Part shown: positions 9,578 to 18,153 of the stretch, piece by piece
How the letters are laid out: each line of letters starts with the position of its first letter
Position numbering within the stretch: the first letter of the stretch is position 1
Assembly (NCBI GenBank): GCA_030041335.1
Contig: JASHOB010000138.1
Span: forward strand, 52,077 to 116,076
Reading direction: 5' to 3'
Source of the DNA: Alphaproteobacteria bacterium
GTDB lineage: Bacteria > Pseudomonadota > Alphaproteobacteria > ATCC43930 > CGMCC-115725
DNA length: 64,000 nucleotides
Made by a program: the position numbers and the translations under genes
The notes under the pieces: model-generated
The model's input: only the letters and a program-made list of their open reading frames with translations
What the model was told of the DNA's origin: nothing
Database searches by the model: none

Positions 9578-10432
9578 TCAATTTTCGAAAAAGGCAAACG
9601 TACGGATCTCGATGCTTTCGCGCGCCGGGGCATCTGCCGGCGATGTCGGGTCGGCGAAGGCCGAGTGCAGCGAGAACCGCGCCCGCCCGTCCTTGGCCGA
9701 GTCATAGCATTTGATGAGAATGGCTTCTTCCCGTGCCATGTTCGGCACATATTGCCAGACATGTGCCGGGTTATAGACTCCGAGATAGATTTCACCGGTG
9801 CGGTCCTGATAGACGAGGTCGCAGGCGGCAAGGTCTGGAGGTGCGATCGTTTGCGCATCGACCAGCGCCAGCGGCCACATCTTTACCGGACCCGCAATCG
9901 GGCGCCAGATATTGTATTCGGCAAAGCGGTGCGCGGAGAGCCGCCTCGCTTCTTCCTCGCCGAGCAATTCGCGAACACGCTGCGGCCCGGATTTTTCGGT
10001 ATAGTCGTTGTGCACGCTCTGCACGGGGGCGCGCACACCACGCTCTATCGGGCTGTCGGCGTGGCGGATCGTGTGGTCGAACACCACGACTTTGCTGGCC
10101 CCGGTCTCGCGTTTGATCAGCGCATCTATCTCGCCATAATAGACACGTCGCACTTCCTCATCATTGTAGAAATCCTCGACGTTCGTGTCGTGGCGCGTCA
10201 GCGCGAAGCCCTCGCGGTCGAGCGACAATGTTTCGGCGACGGGCCGCGCGTCGTGAACGCGGACCGCGAAATTGCGGTAATTGCCGAAGCGACGGGGCAC
10301 GCCGGTGCCCTGCGGCGGATTGTAGGTGGCGGGTTTGATCGACAGGTCGGCGAGATAGTTCATGCTCGCCGCCACCCAGTTTCCCTTCTGGTCGCGGCCG
10401 GTTCGCGGTTCGAGCAATGTGTCCTGGGCCAT
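9578..10432 (-). CDS. CmcJ/NvfI family oxidoreductase (putative Fe(II)/2OG type)
   Basis: The 284-residue product resembles the CmcJ/GA4-desaturase-like family found in secondary-metabolite clusters and in many proteobacteria. Recognisable parts are the entry [21 protein letters not shown], the segment [12 protein letters not shown], the His-x-Asp candidate iron ligand [32 protein letters not shown] and a C-terminal [14 protein letters not shown] ... SLHSAF. Family members are annotated as hydroxylases/desaturases or methyltransferases, and the reaction here is unknown. ATG 10432 has GGAGA upstream, and MNYLADLS is an alternative internal start. It is transcribed divergently from serS with a 133-bp gap. 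Confidence 0.8.
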   Translation of the reverse strand: MAQDTLLEPRTGRDQKGNWVAASMNYLADLSIKPATYNPPQGTGVPRRFGNYRNFAVRVHDARPVAETLSLDREGFALTRHDTNVEDFYNDEEVRRVYYGEIDALIKRETGASKVVVFDHTIRHADSPIERGVRAPVQSVHNDYTEKSGPQRVRELLGEEEARRLSAHRFAEYNIWRPIAGPVKMWPLALVDAQTIAPPDLAACDLVYQDRTGEIYLGVYNPAHVWQYVPNMAREEAILIKCYDSAKDGRARFSLHSAFADPTSPADAPARESIEIRTFAFFEN

Positions 10433-10565
10433 GGCAGATCTCCAAATCGCTCCATCGAATCTATTGACGCCGCGCTTGCTTGCCAAGGCGCGAATCGGAA
10501 CCATTGGACGAACGAGCGCGAATCGCCTTATAACGCCGCCCCTCGCTTTCCCAATAAGCGCGACG

Positions 10566-11840
10566 ATGCACGATCTCAAATGGCTGCGTGATAATCCCGA
10601 TGCGTTCGACCGCGGCCTGAAGCGACGCGGGATCGAGCCGGCGTCGACAGAAATTCTCCGGCTCGATCGCGACTGGCGTGCGACCCAAACCAAGGCCGAG
10701 CAATTGCAGGCGCAACGCAATCGGCTCGCCAAAGAGATCGGCGCCGCCAAAGCCCAGGGCGGTGACGCCGCCGCTCTCTTGCTTCAGGTGAGCGCGAGCA
10801 GGGATCAGCAGGCGGTGCTCGAAACCGAGGCCAATGAGATGCGCAGCCGGCTTGACGCCCGGCTCGCGGCCTTTCCCAATCTTCCGGCCGATGATGTGCC
10901 CGACGGTGCCGACGAGACCGCGAACAAACTGGTCCGTGCCGTCGGCCAGCCGCCCGGCTTCAATTTCACGCCGAAGGATCATGTCGCGCTGGGAGAAGGA
11001 ATCCGTGACATGGATTTCGCCCGCGCAGGCAAGTTATCGGGGTCGCGTTTCGTCGTTTTGTCGGGGGCGCTCGCCCGTCTGCACCGGGCTCTCGGGCAAT
11101 TCATGATGGATCTCCACACGCGTGAGTTCGGCTACACCGAAGTCAACCCGCCCCTGCTCGTGCGCGATGAGATCGCGTTCGGCACTGGACAATTGCCGAA
11201 GTTCAGCGAAGATTTGTTCCGCACCACCAACGGCCTGTGGTTGATTCCCACCGCCGAGGTGCCGCTGACCAATCTGGTCGCGGGAGAAATTCTCGATGCC
11301 GCGAGATTGCCGCTGCGCTTTACCGCCTGGACGCCCTGCTTCCGCTCGGAGGCCGGTGCCGCCGGCAAAGACACGCGGGGGATGATCCGTCAGCATCAAT
11401 TCGAGAAGGTCGAGTTGGTTTCCATTGCCCATCCCGATCGTGCCGCCGAAGAGCATGAACGGATGACCGGCTGCGCCGAGGAGGTGCTGAAGCGGCTGGG
11501 CCTCGCCTATCGCATCATGCTGTTGTGCGCCGGCGATATGGGTTTCGCCGCCCGCAAGACCTACGACATCGAGGTTTGGCTGCCGGGGCAGAATGCCTAC
11601 CGCGAGATCTCGAGTTGTTCCGACTGCGGCGAGTTCCAGGCGCGGCGGATGAATGCCCGGTTTCGGCCCCGCGAAAGCCGGGGCGTACGCTTTGTTGCGA
11701 CACTCAATGGCTCGGCACTCGCGATCGGCCGAACGTTGATCGCGTTGCTGGAAAATTATCAGCGGGCCGACGGCACCATCGCGGTCCCGGAAGCGTTGCG
11801 TGAATATGTTGGGCAGGCGACGATCGCGGCGGGAGAATAA
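10566..11840 (+). CDS. serS: Seryl-tRNA synthetase
   Basis: SerRS charges tRNA-Ser with serine in the cytosol. The 424-residue product starts [22 protein letters not shown]. An N-terminal coiled-coil tRNA-binding arm follows (residues about 30-105, rich in Ala, Glu and Gln). The class II catalytic core has [15 protein letters not shown], the motif 2 region [26 protein letters not shown] and motif 3 [16 protein letters not shown]. Length is typical. A longer frame from 10362 adds sequence unrelated to SerRS, so ATG 10566 is chosen. pcm follows 4 bp after its stop. Confidence 0.97.
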   Translation: MHDLKWLRDNPDAFDRGLKRRGIEPASTEILRLDRDWRATQTKAEQLQAQRNRLAKEIGAAKAQGGDAAALLLQVSASRDQQAVLETEANEMRSRLDARLAAFPNLPADDVPDGADETANKLVRAVGQPPGFNFTPKDHVALGEGIRDMDFARAGKLSGSRFVVLSGALARLHRALGQFMMDLHTREFGYTEVNPPLLVRDEIAFGTGQLPKFSEDLFRTTNGLWLIPTAEVPLTNLVAGEILDAARLPLRFTAWTPCFRSEAGAAGKDTRGMIRQHQFEKVELVSIAHPDRAAEEHERMTGCAEEVLKRLGLAYRIMLLCAGDMGFAARKTYDIEVWLPGQNAYREISSCSDCGEFQARRMNARFRPRESRGVRFVATLNGSALAIGRTLIALLENYQRADGTIAVPEALREYVGQATIAAGE

Positions 11841-11844
11841 GAAA

Positions 11845-12510
11845 ATGCCGTTCGACTTTTCCGGCAGGAAACTCAGTCTGCTTGCCGAATTGCGCCGCGA
11901 CGGCATCAACGACGAAAGGGTGTTGAAGGCGGTTGAGAGTATTCCGCGTGAGCTCTTCGTGCCGGCAACCTTTCAGGACCGCGCCTATGAAAACATTCCG
12001 CTGCCGATCGGCCGCGCCCAGACCATCAGCCAACCCTTCATCGTCGCGTTGATGACCCAGATGCTGCAGGTCGAAGATAAGCATTGCGTGCTCGAAATCG
12101 GCACGGGTTCCGGCTACCAGGCTGCGGTGCTATCGCGGCTCTGCCGCCGCGTTTTTACCCTGGAGCGGCATCAGACATTGTTGCAGGAAGCGCAAAAACG
12201 CTTCGGCGCGCTGCGCATCCACAACATCACGAGCCGCTTTGGCGACGGCACCAAGGGCTGGCCGGAGGCAGCACCCTATGACCGTATCATCGTCACGGCG
12301 GCCGCACCCGAATTGCCGCTGCGGCTGGTTGCGCAATTGCGTGACGGCGGCGTCATGATCGCACCGGTCGGACCGGAACGTCGCGACCAGCGCCTCGTCC
12401 GGCTTCGTCGCAACGGCGACGGGCACGATGTGGAAGAGCTGGGCGAGGTACGATTTGTCCCGTTGGTTCGCGGCCTGCCGCGGGAGCGAGCTTCTCAAAA
12501 AGAGGAATGA
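11845..12510 (+). CDS. pcm: Protein-L-isoaspartate O-methyltransferase
   Basis: This enzyme methylates L-isoaspartyl residues with S-adenosylmethionine so that damaged proteins can be repaired. The 221-residue product has the family sequence IPRELFVP, RAYENIPLPIGRAQTISQPFIVA with the conserved substrate-binding Ser, and motif I VLEIGTGSGYQAAVLSRL. Post-I and motif II regions follow (FTLERH, YDRIIVTAAAPELP). Its Shine-Dalgarno (GGGAGAATAAGAAA) overlaps the end of serS, indicating co-transcription. A serS-pcm-nlpD neighbourhood recalls the surE-pcm-nlpD cluster of other proteobacteria, though I see no surE in the window. Confidence 0.95.
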   Translation: MPFDFSGRKLSLLAELRRDGINDERVLKAVESIPRELFVPATFQDRAYENIPLPIGRAQTISQPFIVALMTQMLQVEDKHCVLEIGTGSGYQAAVLSRLCRRVFTLERHQTLLQEAQKRFGALRIHNITSRFGDGTKGWPEAAPYDRIIVTAAAPELPLRLVAQLRDGGVMIAPVGPERRDQRLVRLRRNGDGHDVEELGEVRFVPLVRGLPRERASQKEE

Positions 12511-12541
12511 CACAAACTTCTCAATCAGTTATACTGATTAG

Positions 12542-13459
12542 ATGAAGTTTAAGATGAGCCTGATTGTCGGGGTCGGCATGGCGCTTGCGGCTTGCGCGCA
12601 ACGGCCAGAGCCCGCACCCGTGACCGGCTGGAACGCAAGCGGTGATGCCGGCACGATCCGGGTCCGGCCCGGCGACACGGTGCTTGGTATCGCGCGCCAC
12701 TATGGCGTGCCGCCCCAGTCGATCATCGCGGCAAATCGTTTGGTGCCGCCTTATCGCCTGCTGGTCGGCCAGACATTGGCGGTGCCAGGCGCCGGTGCGA
12801 CGGGGCCAATTGCCGCCGCCGCGTCGCGATCCCAGCCCCCGCAGGTGGCGCAGCCGCAACCGCCGCAAGCCCCGACGCTCACCGCCGAAGCCGGGCCACT
12901 CGCCGACGCCCCGCGCATCGACTCTCCGGAAGTGCCGCCATCGGAGCACCCCGCCACACGGTTCGGCGTGACCGCCGCCAATCAGTCCCCACCCGTTCAC
13001 GCCGCCGCCACGGCGATCGTGCCTCCCCGCGAGCTCCCGCCGGCAACCCAGAGCGGCGCGCGCGCGTTTGTTTGGCCGGTCCGCGGCCACATCATCGAGG
13101 CCTATGGCAGCGGCAGCAACGGCACCCAGAATGACGGCATCAATATCGCCGCGCGCGCGGGAGCGCCGGTCTATGCGGCGGCCGCCGGCGAAGTCGTCTA
13201 TGTCGGCAACGAACTGCGCGGTTATGGCAATTTGGTGCTAATCAAGCATGAAGGCGGTTATCTCACTGCCTACGCGCATAATGCGACACTCATGGTACGC
13301 AAAGGCGACCATGTCGCGCGCGGCCAAGTCATCGCGCTGGTCGGCGCCACCGGTCAGGTCAGAGAGCCGCAGCTCCATTTCGAAATCCGGTACGGCCGCG
13401 ATCCGGTCGACCCGATGCAATATCTGCCACCGGAACAGCAAGCATCGATCCGCAACTAG
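12542..13459 (+). CDS. nlpD: NlpD-like lipoprotein: LysM plus degenerate LytM (M23) domain
   Basis: The 305-residue product has a signal peptide with lipobox LAAC (Cys18), so it should be a lipoprotein. A LysM peptidoglycan-binding domain spans about residues 38-82 (IRVRPGDTVLGIARHYGVPP ... GQTLAVP). A proline/alanine-rich linker and a LytM domain (about 172-300, FVWPVRGHIIEAYG ... HFEIRYGRDPVDP) follow. The zinc ligands look degenerate: the usual first His is Asn (NDGINIAARAG) and the first His of HxH is Gln (PQLHFE). This is the pattern of E. coli NlpD/EnvC, which activate amidases instead of cutting peptidoglycan. It lies 31 bp after pcm, matching the classical pcm-nlpD order. Confidence 0.92.
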   Translation: MKFKMSLIVGVGMALAACAQRPEPAPVTGWNASGDAGTIRVRPGDTVLGIARHYGVPPQSIIAANRLVPPYRLLVGQTLAVPGAGATGPIAAAASRSQPPQVAQPQPPQAPTLTAEAGPLADAPRIDSPEVPPSEHPATRFGVTAANQSPPVHAAATAIVPPRELPPATQSGARAFVWPVRGHIIEAYGSGSNGTQNDGINIAARAGAPVYAAAAGEVVYVGNELRGYGNLVLIKHEGGYLTAYAHNATLMVRKGDHVARGQVIALVGATGQVREPQLHFEIRYGRDPVDPMQYLPPEQQASIRN

Positions 13460-14326
13460 TCAGCCGCCGATTTTCTTGCCCTGCCGACCCGCCAGATCCT
13501 GAATATATTGCCACGCGACGCGTCCCGAGCGCGCACCTCGCGTGATGGCCCATTCGCTTGCCTCCGCTTTCAATTGTTCGGACGGCAGCGACAGGCCATA
13601 TCGTTCGGCGTAGCCACGCACCATCGCATGATAGGTCTCGTTGTCGCACGCGTGAAAGCCAAGCCACAGACCGAAGCGGTCCGAAAGCGCCACTTTTTCC
13701 TCGACCGTCTCCCCCGGATTGATCGCGGTTGAGCGCTCATTCTCGATCATGTCGCGCGACAAGAGATGACGCCGGTTGGAAGTGGCATAGAGCACCACGT
13801 TCTCGGGCCGGCCTTCGATGCCGCCTTCAAGCACGGCTTTCAACGATTTGTAGCTGGTGTCCTGCCCGTCAAACGAGAGATCATCGCAAAACAAGACACA
13901 GCGCCGGACGCTGCCGCGCAATCGGGCAAGAAGATGGGGCAGCGTGGGAATGTCCTCCCGATGGATCTCGATCAGCACGAGCCGGTGCGGCACCGCGGTA
14001 TTGATCGCGGCGTGAACGGCTTTGATCAACGAGCTCTTGCCCATGCCGCGCGCGCCCCAGAGCAGCGCGTTGTTGGCGGGCAACCCCTCGGCGAACCGCC
14101 GCGTGTTGTCAAGCAGTATGTCGCGCACCTGGTCGATACCCTGCAAGAGATCGAGTGCGATGCGGCTGACCTGCTCCACCGGCTCGAGCCAGGCGCGATC
14201 CGCGTGCCAGACAAAGGCGTCGGCCTTCGTCAGGTCGTTGACCGGCGGTGCCGGCGGCGCAAGCCGCTCCAACGCGTCGGCGATGCGCCGCACCACCGCA
14301 GCATCGAGTTCCGGTAATCTGGCCAT
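13460..14326 (-). CDS. DUF815 family AAA-type ATPase
   Basis: The 288-residue product is a DUF815 P-loop protein. It has the Walker A motif LLWGARGMGKSSLIKAVH at about residues 88-105, a Walker B-like LFCDDLSFD and a sensor-like segment NVVLYATSNRRHLL. An arginine-rich lid follows (NPGETVEEKVALSDRFGLWLGF), and the C-terminal helical part ends RSGRVAWQYIQDLAGRQGKKIGG. The family resembles AAA ATPases of the DnaA/Cdc48 type, but its role is not established. It converges on nlpD with no spacing between the stops. Confidence 0.88.
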   Translation of the reverse strand: MARLPELDAAVVRRIADALERLAPPAPPVNDLTKADAFVWHADRAWLEPVEQVSRIALDLLQGIDQVRDILLDNTRRFAEGLPANNALLWGARGMGKSSLIKAVHAAINTAVPHRLVLIEIHREDIPTLPHLLARLRGSVRRCVLFCDDLSFDGQDTSYKSLKAVLEGGIEGRPENVVLYATSNRRHLLSRDMIENERSTAINPGETVEEKVALSDRFGLWLGFHACDNETYHAMVRGYAERYGLSLPSEQLKAEASEWAITRGARSGRVAWQYIQDLAGRQGKKIGG

Positions 14327-14419
14327 GATGGAAATCCCTGAACCGGACGCGGACGCTAAGCATAGGGCCTTGCCGCGTCAACCGGCGCCGCCGTATTAGT
14401 GAGTTGTGGAGGAAGATTT

Positions 14420-15262
14420 ATGGAGGGCAAGGTCTGCGTCATCACCGGGGCTACGTCGGGCCTTGGCCTCGAAGCCGCGGAGCGGCTTGCCAAGATGGGC
14501 GCGCGGCTCCTGTTGGTCGGCCGCGACCCAGCGCGCGGCGACGCGGCCTTAGCGCGGCTGCGCGGAGCGGCACCGGGGGCGTCGCCTAGTATCTATTACG
14601 GCGACCTCTCGAGGCTGTCGGAGATGAAGCGCATCGCTGCCGCGATCGGCAACGCCGAGCCGCGAATCGACGTGTTGATCAACAATGCCGGTTCGATGTT
14701 TGCGTCGCGGCACGAGACCGCCGACGGGCTGGAAATGACCTTCGCACTCAATCATATGGCGTATTTCGTTATCACCAATTTGCTGCTGGACCGCCTGCAA
14801 GCGCCCGAGCCTGCCCGCATCGTTTCGACCGCGTCGGTGGCGCATTTTGGACAGAAGCTCGATTTCGACGATCTGCAATTTAAGAAGCGCTATAGCGCTC
14901 GGCAGGCCTATGGCCGTTCCAAGTTGGCCAACATCTTGTTCACCCGGGAGCTAGCGCGGCGTCTCGACGGCACCGGCGTCACGGCTAACTGCCTTCATCC
15001 AGGTTTTGTCGCGACCCGGTTCGGCGCCGACAACGGCCTCGTTGCAAGGCTCGCAATTCGCGTCGCCATGCTCGGCGCGATCGGGGTGGAAGAGGGCGCC
15101 GATACGATCGTCTATCTTGCCTCCTCGCCCGAGGTGTCGGGTTTGAGTGGCGGCTACTATCAGCAACGGCGCCTGGCGCAAGCCAGCGTCGAGAGCCAGG
15201 ATTTGGAGGCGGCGCGACGACTGTGGACCGAAAGCGCGCGGATCTCGGGTATCGCGGTCTGA
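14420..15262 (+). CDS. Short-chain dehydrogenase/reductase (retinol dehydrogenase/WWOX-like)
   Basis: This 280-residue SDR has the NAD(P)-binding motif TGATSGLG at residues 9-16, the NNAG segment (VLINNAGSMFASRH), catalytic Ser in VSTASVAHFG and the YxxxK pair in AYGRSKLANILFTREL, followed by NCLHPGFVATRFG. This is the arrangement of the RDH/WWOX-type classical SDRs. The substrate is unknown. ATG 14420 is preceded by GGAGGAAG at an ideal distance, so the alternative at 14399 is rejected. A DnaJ-like gene begins 3 bp after the stop. Confidence 0.9.
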   Translation: MEGKVCVITGATSGLGLEAAERLAKMGARLLLVGRDPARGDAALARLRGAAPGASPSIYYGDLSRLSEMKRIAAAIGNAEPRIDVLINNAGSMFASRHETADGLEMTFALNHMAYFVITNLLLDRLQAPEPARIVSTASVAHFGQKLDFDDLQFKKRYSARQAYGRSKLANILFTRELARRLDGTGVTANCLHPGFVATRFGADNGLVARLAIRVAMLGAIGVEEGADTIVYLASSPEVSGLSGGYYQQRRLAQASVESQDLEAARRLWTESARISGIAV

Positions 15263-15265
15263 CTC

Positions 15266-16222
15266 GTGGCGCTGCGCAATCCCTACGAGGTACTGGACGT
15301 CAAGCCGGATGCGAGCGAGGCAGAGATCCGTGCGACCTATCGCAAGCTGGCCAAGAAATTTCACCCCGACCTCAATCCCGGCAACAAGCAGGCCGAGGCC
15401 CGATTCAAGGAGATCAGTGCCGCCTACGACATCGTTGGCGACAAGGAAAAGCGAGCGCGCTTCGACCGCGGCGAGATCGATGCGAGTGGCACCGAGCGCC
15501 CGCCAAATCCTTATGGCGATTATCGTCACTACGCCGAGGCCGACGCCGGCGAGCGCTATCGCGGTTCCGGCTTCCGCGGCGCCGAGAACATGTCGCAGGA
15601 AGACCTCGAAGACCTGTTCTCGTTCTTCGGCAGTGCCGCGCGCGGCGGACGCGCCGGTGACGGCGGCGAACGGCAATTTCGCATGCGCGGCGAAGATCGG
15701 CTGTACCGGCTGCAGGTCGAGTTTCTCGACGCCATCAATGGCGGCCAGAAACGGCTGGATTTGCCTGGTGGCAAAACTCTCGACGTTCGCATTCCAGCAG
15801 GCTTGCGTGACGGACAAATCCTGCGCCTCAGCGGCCAGGGCGACCCGGGCATCGGCGGCGGGCCGCCAGGTGATGCGCTGATCGAGGTTCATGTCGAGCC
15901 GCATCCCCTGTTTCGTCGCGAGGGCGATGACATTCACATGGAACTGCCGGTCACGATTGCGGAAGCCGTGCTCGGCGCCAGAGTCGCGGTGCCAACAGTG
16001 GACGGCAGCGTCACGATGTCGATCCCTGCCGATTCAAACGCAGGGCGGGTGCTGCGCTTGAAGGGCAAAGGTGCCCCCAAGCCCGGCCTCAAGGGAGAGC
16101 GCGGCGACCAATATGTCGCGCTCAAGATCGTGCTGCCGGAACCGGCCGACCCGGAGCTGACCGCATTTCTCAAAAATTGGGGCCCGTCACATCGATACGA
16201 TCCCCGGAGTAAGTTCCGATGA
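15266..16222 (+). CDS. cbpA: DnaJ-class chaperone CbpA
   Basis: The 318-residue co-chaperone stimulates DnaK. The J domain occupies about residues 5-70, with the HPD motif at 33-35 (KFHPDLNPGNK). A Gly/Phe-rich linker follows, then two C-terminal client-binding domains (LYRLQVEFLDAINGGQKRLDL ... PAGLRDGQILRLSGQGDPG, and DIHMELPVTIAEAVLGARVAVPT). The zinc-finger domain of DnaJ proper is missing, which points to CbpA. The start is GTG 15266, 3 bp after the SDR stop. The end overlaps the gene for its modulator by 4 bp. Confidence 0.92.
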   Translation: MALRNPYEVLDVKPDASEAEIRATYRKLAKKFHPDLNPGNKQAEARFKEISAAYDIVGDKEKRARFDRGEIDASGTERPPNPYGDYRHYAEADAGERYRGSGFRGAENMSQEDLEDLFSFFGSAARGGRAGDGGERQFRMRGEDRLYRLQVEFLDAINGGQKRLDLPGGKTLDVRIPAGLRDGQILRLSGQGDPGIGGGPPGDALIEVHVEPHPLFRREGDDIHMELPVTIAEAVLGARVAVPTVDGSVTMSIPADSNAGRVLRLKGKGAPKPGLKGERGDQYVALKIVLPEPADPELTAFLKNWGPSHRYDPRSKFR

Positions 16223-16566
16223 TCACTTTTGAAGCGGTGATCCGCAGCGTTGCCGGCGTGCGCCCGACCGAATTGCGCGCCTGGATCGCGGAAGGGTGGG
16301 TGCAGCCAGAAACCGCGCGCGGCATCCTCGTCTTCCGCGAAATCGATGTCGCGCGCGTTCAGCTTATCCACAATCTGCGCCGCGACCTCGCGATCGGCGA
16401 CGAGGCCTTGCCGGTGGTGCTCAACTTGCTCGACCAGCTTTATGCCATGCGCCGTCGGCTGCGGGCGCTGAACCAGGCGATCGCCGCGCAGCCGCCAGCC
16501 GTGCGGCGTACGCTGCGCGTCGCACTGCGCGCCCCGCGCCACAGCCCTGAGCGCCGCCGCAAATGA
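16219..16566 (+). CDS. cbpM: Chaperone modulator CbpM-like protein
   Basis: This 115-residue MerR-like protein starts inside the cbpA stop (ATGA). It contains a winged-helix type segment (RPTELRAWIAEGWVQPETARGI) followed by FREIDVARVQLIHNLRRDLAIGDEALPVVLNLLDQLYAMRRRL, which is typical of CbpM, and a basic C-terminal tail. CbpM binds the J domain of CbpA and inhibits its activity. The pairing with cbpA strongly supports the call. No DNA-binding role is assumed. The 3' flank (16564-16600) is a GC-rich inverted repeat without a T run. Confidence 0.9.
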   Translation: MITFEAVIRSVAGVRPTELRAWIAEGWVQPETARGILVFREIDVARVQLIHNLRRDLAIGDEALPVVLNLLDQLYAMRRRLRALNQAIAAQPPAVRRTLRVALRAPRHSPERRRK

Positions 16567-16680
16567 CGCCCCGCTTGAAGCGCGGCGGGCGGCGTCGCTA
16601 GGACGGGGCCCTGGAAACACCGTCCGATTGATGCGACGTATCAGAAAAACTGCCCGATCTCGTTGCCAGGAGAAGGCGAC

Positions 16681-17151
16681 ATGAACCCTGCCATGATCCT
16701 CTTGATCTTGATTCATATTCTGTGCGCGGTGATTTGGGTCGGGGGCATGGTGTTCGCGCATTTCATGTTGCGGCCGGCGGCGTTGCCGCTTGAGCCCCCG
16801 GTGCGCCTGCCACTGTTCCGCCGGACATTCGAACGATTCTTTCCCACGGTTTGGGCAACTGTCATACTGCTGCTCGCAACTGGCTTCGCCATGATCGTGC
16901 TGGGCTTCGGCGGGTTCGCAACCGCACCCCAATATGTCGACGTCATGATGGCGCTCGGCATCGTCATGATGCTGGTCTTCGGCCATCTCTTTTTCGGGCC
17001 GTGGAGGCGCATGCGGGGCGCGCTCGACCGCGGCGATTTTCCCGGCGGCGCCGCGGCACTCAATCAAATCCGGATGATCGTCACGTTCAATCTCTATCTT
17101 GGTCTGATCGTGGTCGGGGTGGCGGCGACCGGACGGTATTGGGGAGCTTAG
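16681..17151 (+). CDS. CopD-like integral membrane protein
   Basis: The 156-residue protein has four predicted membrane helices: about residues 4-24 (ILLILIHILCAVIWVGGMVFA), 57-78 (VWATVILLLATGFAMIVLGF), 88-108 (VMMALGIVMMLVFGHLFFG) and 130-150. The conserved His in helix 1 (LIHILCAVIWVGG) is characteristic of the CopD-domain family (PF05425-like), whose members bind copper or haem or have unknown roles. ATG 16681 is preceded by AGGAGAAGG. A lipoprotein gene starts 3 bp downstream, so the two are probably co-transcribed. Confidence 0.8.
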   Translation: MNPAMILLILIHILCAVIWVGGMVFAHFMLRPAALPLEPPVRLPLFRRTFERFFPTVWATVILLLATGFAMIVLGFGGFATAPQYVDVMMALGIVMMLVFGHLFFGPWRRMRGALDRGDFPGGAAALNQIRMIVTFNLYLGLIVVGVAATGRYWGA

Positions 17152-17154
17152 ACT

Positions 17155-17676
17155 ATGTGTCCCATGAGAGGGATCGGTTCGAGGCTCGTTGCAATCGCGC
17201 TGTTCACCGCGGGGTTGAGCGCCTGTGACATACTCACCGCGGGCCCCTACAGCGCTCCCGTGGTGGCACCGCCGGCAATAGCCCTGCCTGCAATGATGCG
17301 GCCGGCCGATCCGACACTCGCCCGGATCTACTTCTTCCGCGATTACGACACTGCCGGTACGATGCAGTGGACCTCAATAGCGCTCAACGGTCGAAATGTG
17401 GGCGACATTGCCCAGGGCGCGTACTTTTATCGTGATGTAATCCCGGACACGTACACGGTCACGGTCCGCTCCCAAGGGATTCATTCGGATCAATTCGCGA
17501 CCGTCACTGTGCTGCGCGGCAGCACAACCTTTATCCAAGTCTTTAGCAGCGATTTCTATGCGGCGCAGTCGACAACGAGTCCCTTCAGCTATTCCGGGCC
17601 AGCGACATTCGGTGATGTCGTCATCCCGCCCGACCTCGCGCTCGCACGGATTGCGAGACTCCACCCACAAAGCTGA
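17155..17676 (+). CDS. Putative lipoprotein, DUF2846-like
   Basis: This 173-residue product has a lipoprotein signal peptide with lipobox LSAC (Cys24). The mature part contains ARIYFFRDYDTAG, IALNGRNVGDIAQGAYFYRDVIPDTYTVTV and TTFIQVFSS, the beta-rich pattern of DUF2846. Function is unknown. The next gene encodes a clear paralogue. MRGIGS at 17164 is an alternative start. It directly follows the CopD-like gene. Confidence 0.75.
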   Translation: MCPMRGIGSRLVAIALFTAGLSACDILTAGPYSAPVVAPPAIALPAMMRPADPTLARIYFFRDYDTAGTMQWTSIALNGRNVGDIAQGAYFYRDVIPDTYTVTVRSQGIHSDQFATVTVLRGSTTFIQVFSSDFYAAQSTTSPFSYSGPATFGDVVIPPDLALARIARLHPQS

Positions 17677-17683
17677 GACCGCC

Positions 17684-18133
17684 ATGAAACGGATCTTCCT
17701 ACTGACACTGCTCGGGATTGCCATTGTTGCCAGTTCCGCGCTTGCGCAAACCTTTCCGGGCCCAGCGAACCCGACGCAGGCACGCATCTATTTCTATCGC
17801 ACGGAGGATATCGCCAATCAGGTGGTGCGGTGGACCGGGGTTTTCATCAACGGTCAGAACGTCGGTTCCCTGGGCGCGCGGTCCTACTTCTATCGCGACG
17901 TCGCCCCGGGCACCTATCGGATCAGCGTCAGCAGCGACATACCCTATCAGGACCAATACCAGAACATAACCGTGGCCGCGAACAGCACCACGTTTGTTCG
18001 GGTCTTCAGTGTGCCGGGGTATGGTGCGACGGTGAACAACGGGCAGCTTTATTGGCCCAGCGTCTTCGGCAATCACGTGACCGATCCGGCCATCGCTCAG
18101 GCGCAGATGGCTGGTCTCAGCCCGGCGCAATAG
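17684..18133 (+). CDS. Putative exported protein, DUF2846-like (paralogue of the preceding gene)
   Basis: The 149-residue product starts with a Sec signal peptide cleaved after ALA (SSALAQTF), and no lipobox Cys is present. The mature domain repeats the pattern of the upstream protein: ARIYFYRTEDIANQ, VFINGQNVGSLGARSYFYRDVAPGTYRISV and STTFVRVFSV, ending in a similar DPAIAQAQMAGL. The start ATG 17684 lies 7 bp after the preceding stop, so the pair looks like a tandem duplication with one copy lipid-anchored and the other periplasmic. Function is unknown. Confidence 0.75.
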   Translation: MKRIFLLTLLGIAIVASSALAQTFPGPANPTQARIYFYRTEDIANQVVRWTGVFINGQNVGSLGARSYFYRDVAPGTYRISVSSDIPYQDQYQNITVAANSTTFVRVFSVPGYGATVNNGQLYWPSVFGNHVTDPAIAQAQMAGLSPAQ

Positions 18134-18153
18134 GCATGGGCAACACCGCTACA

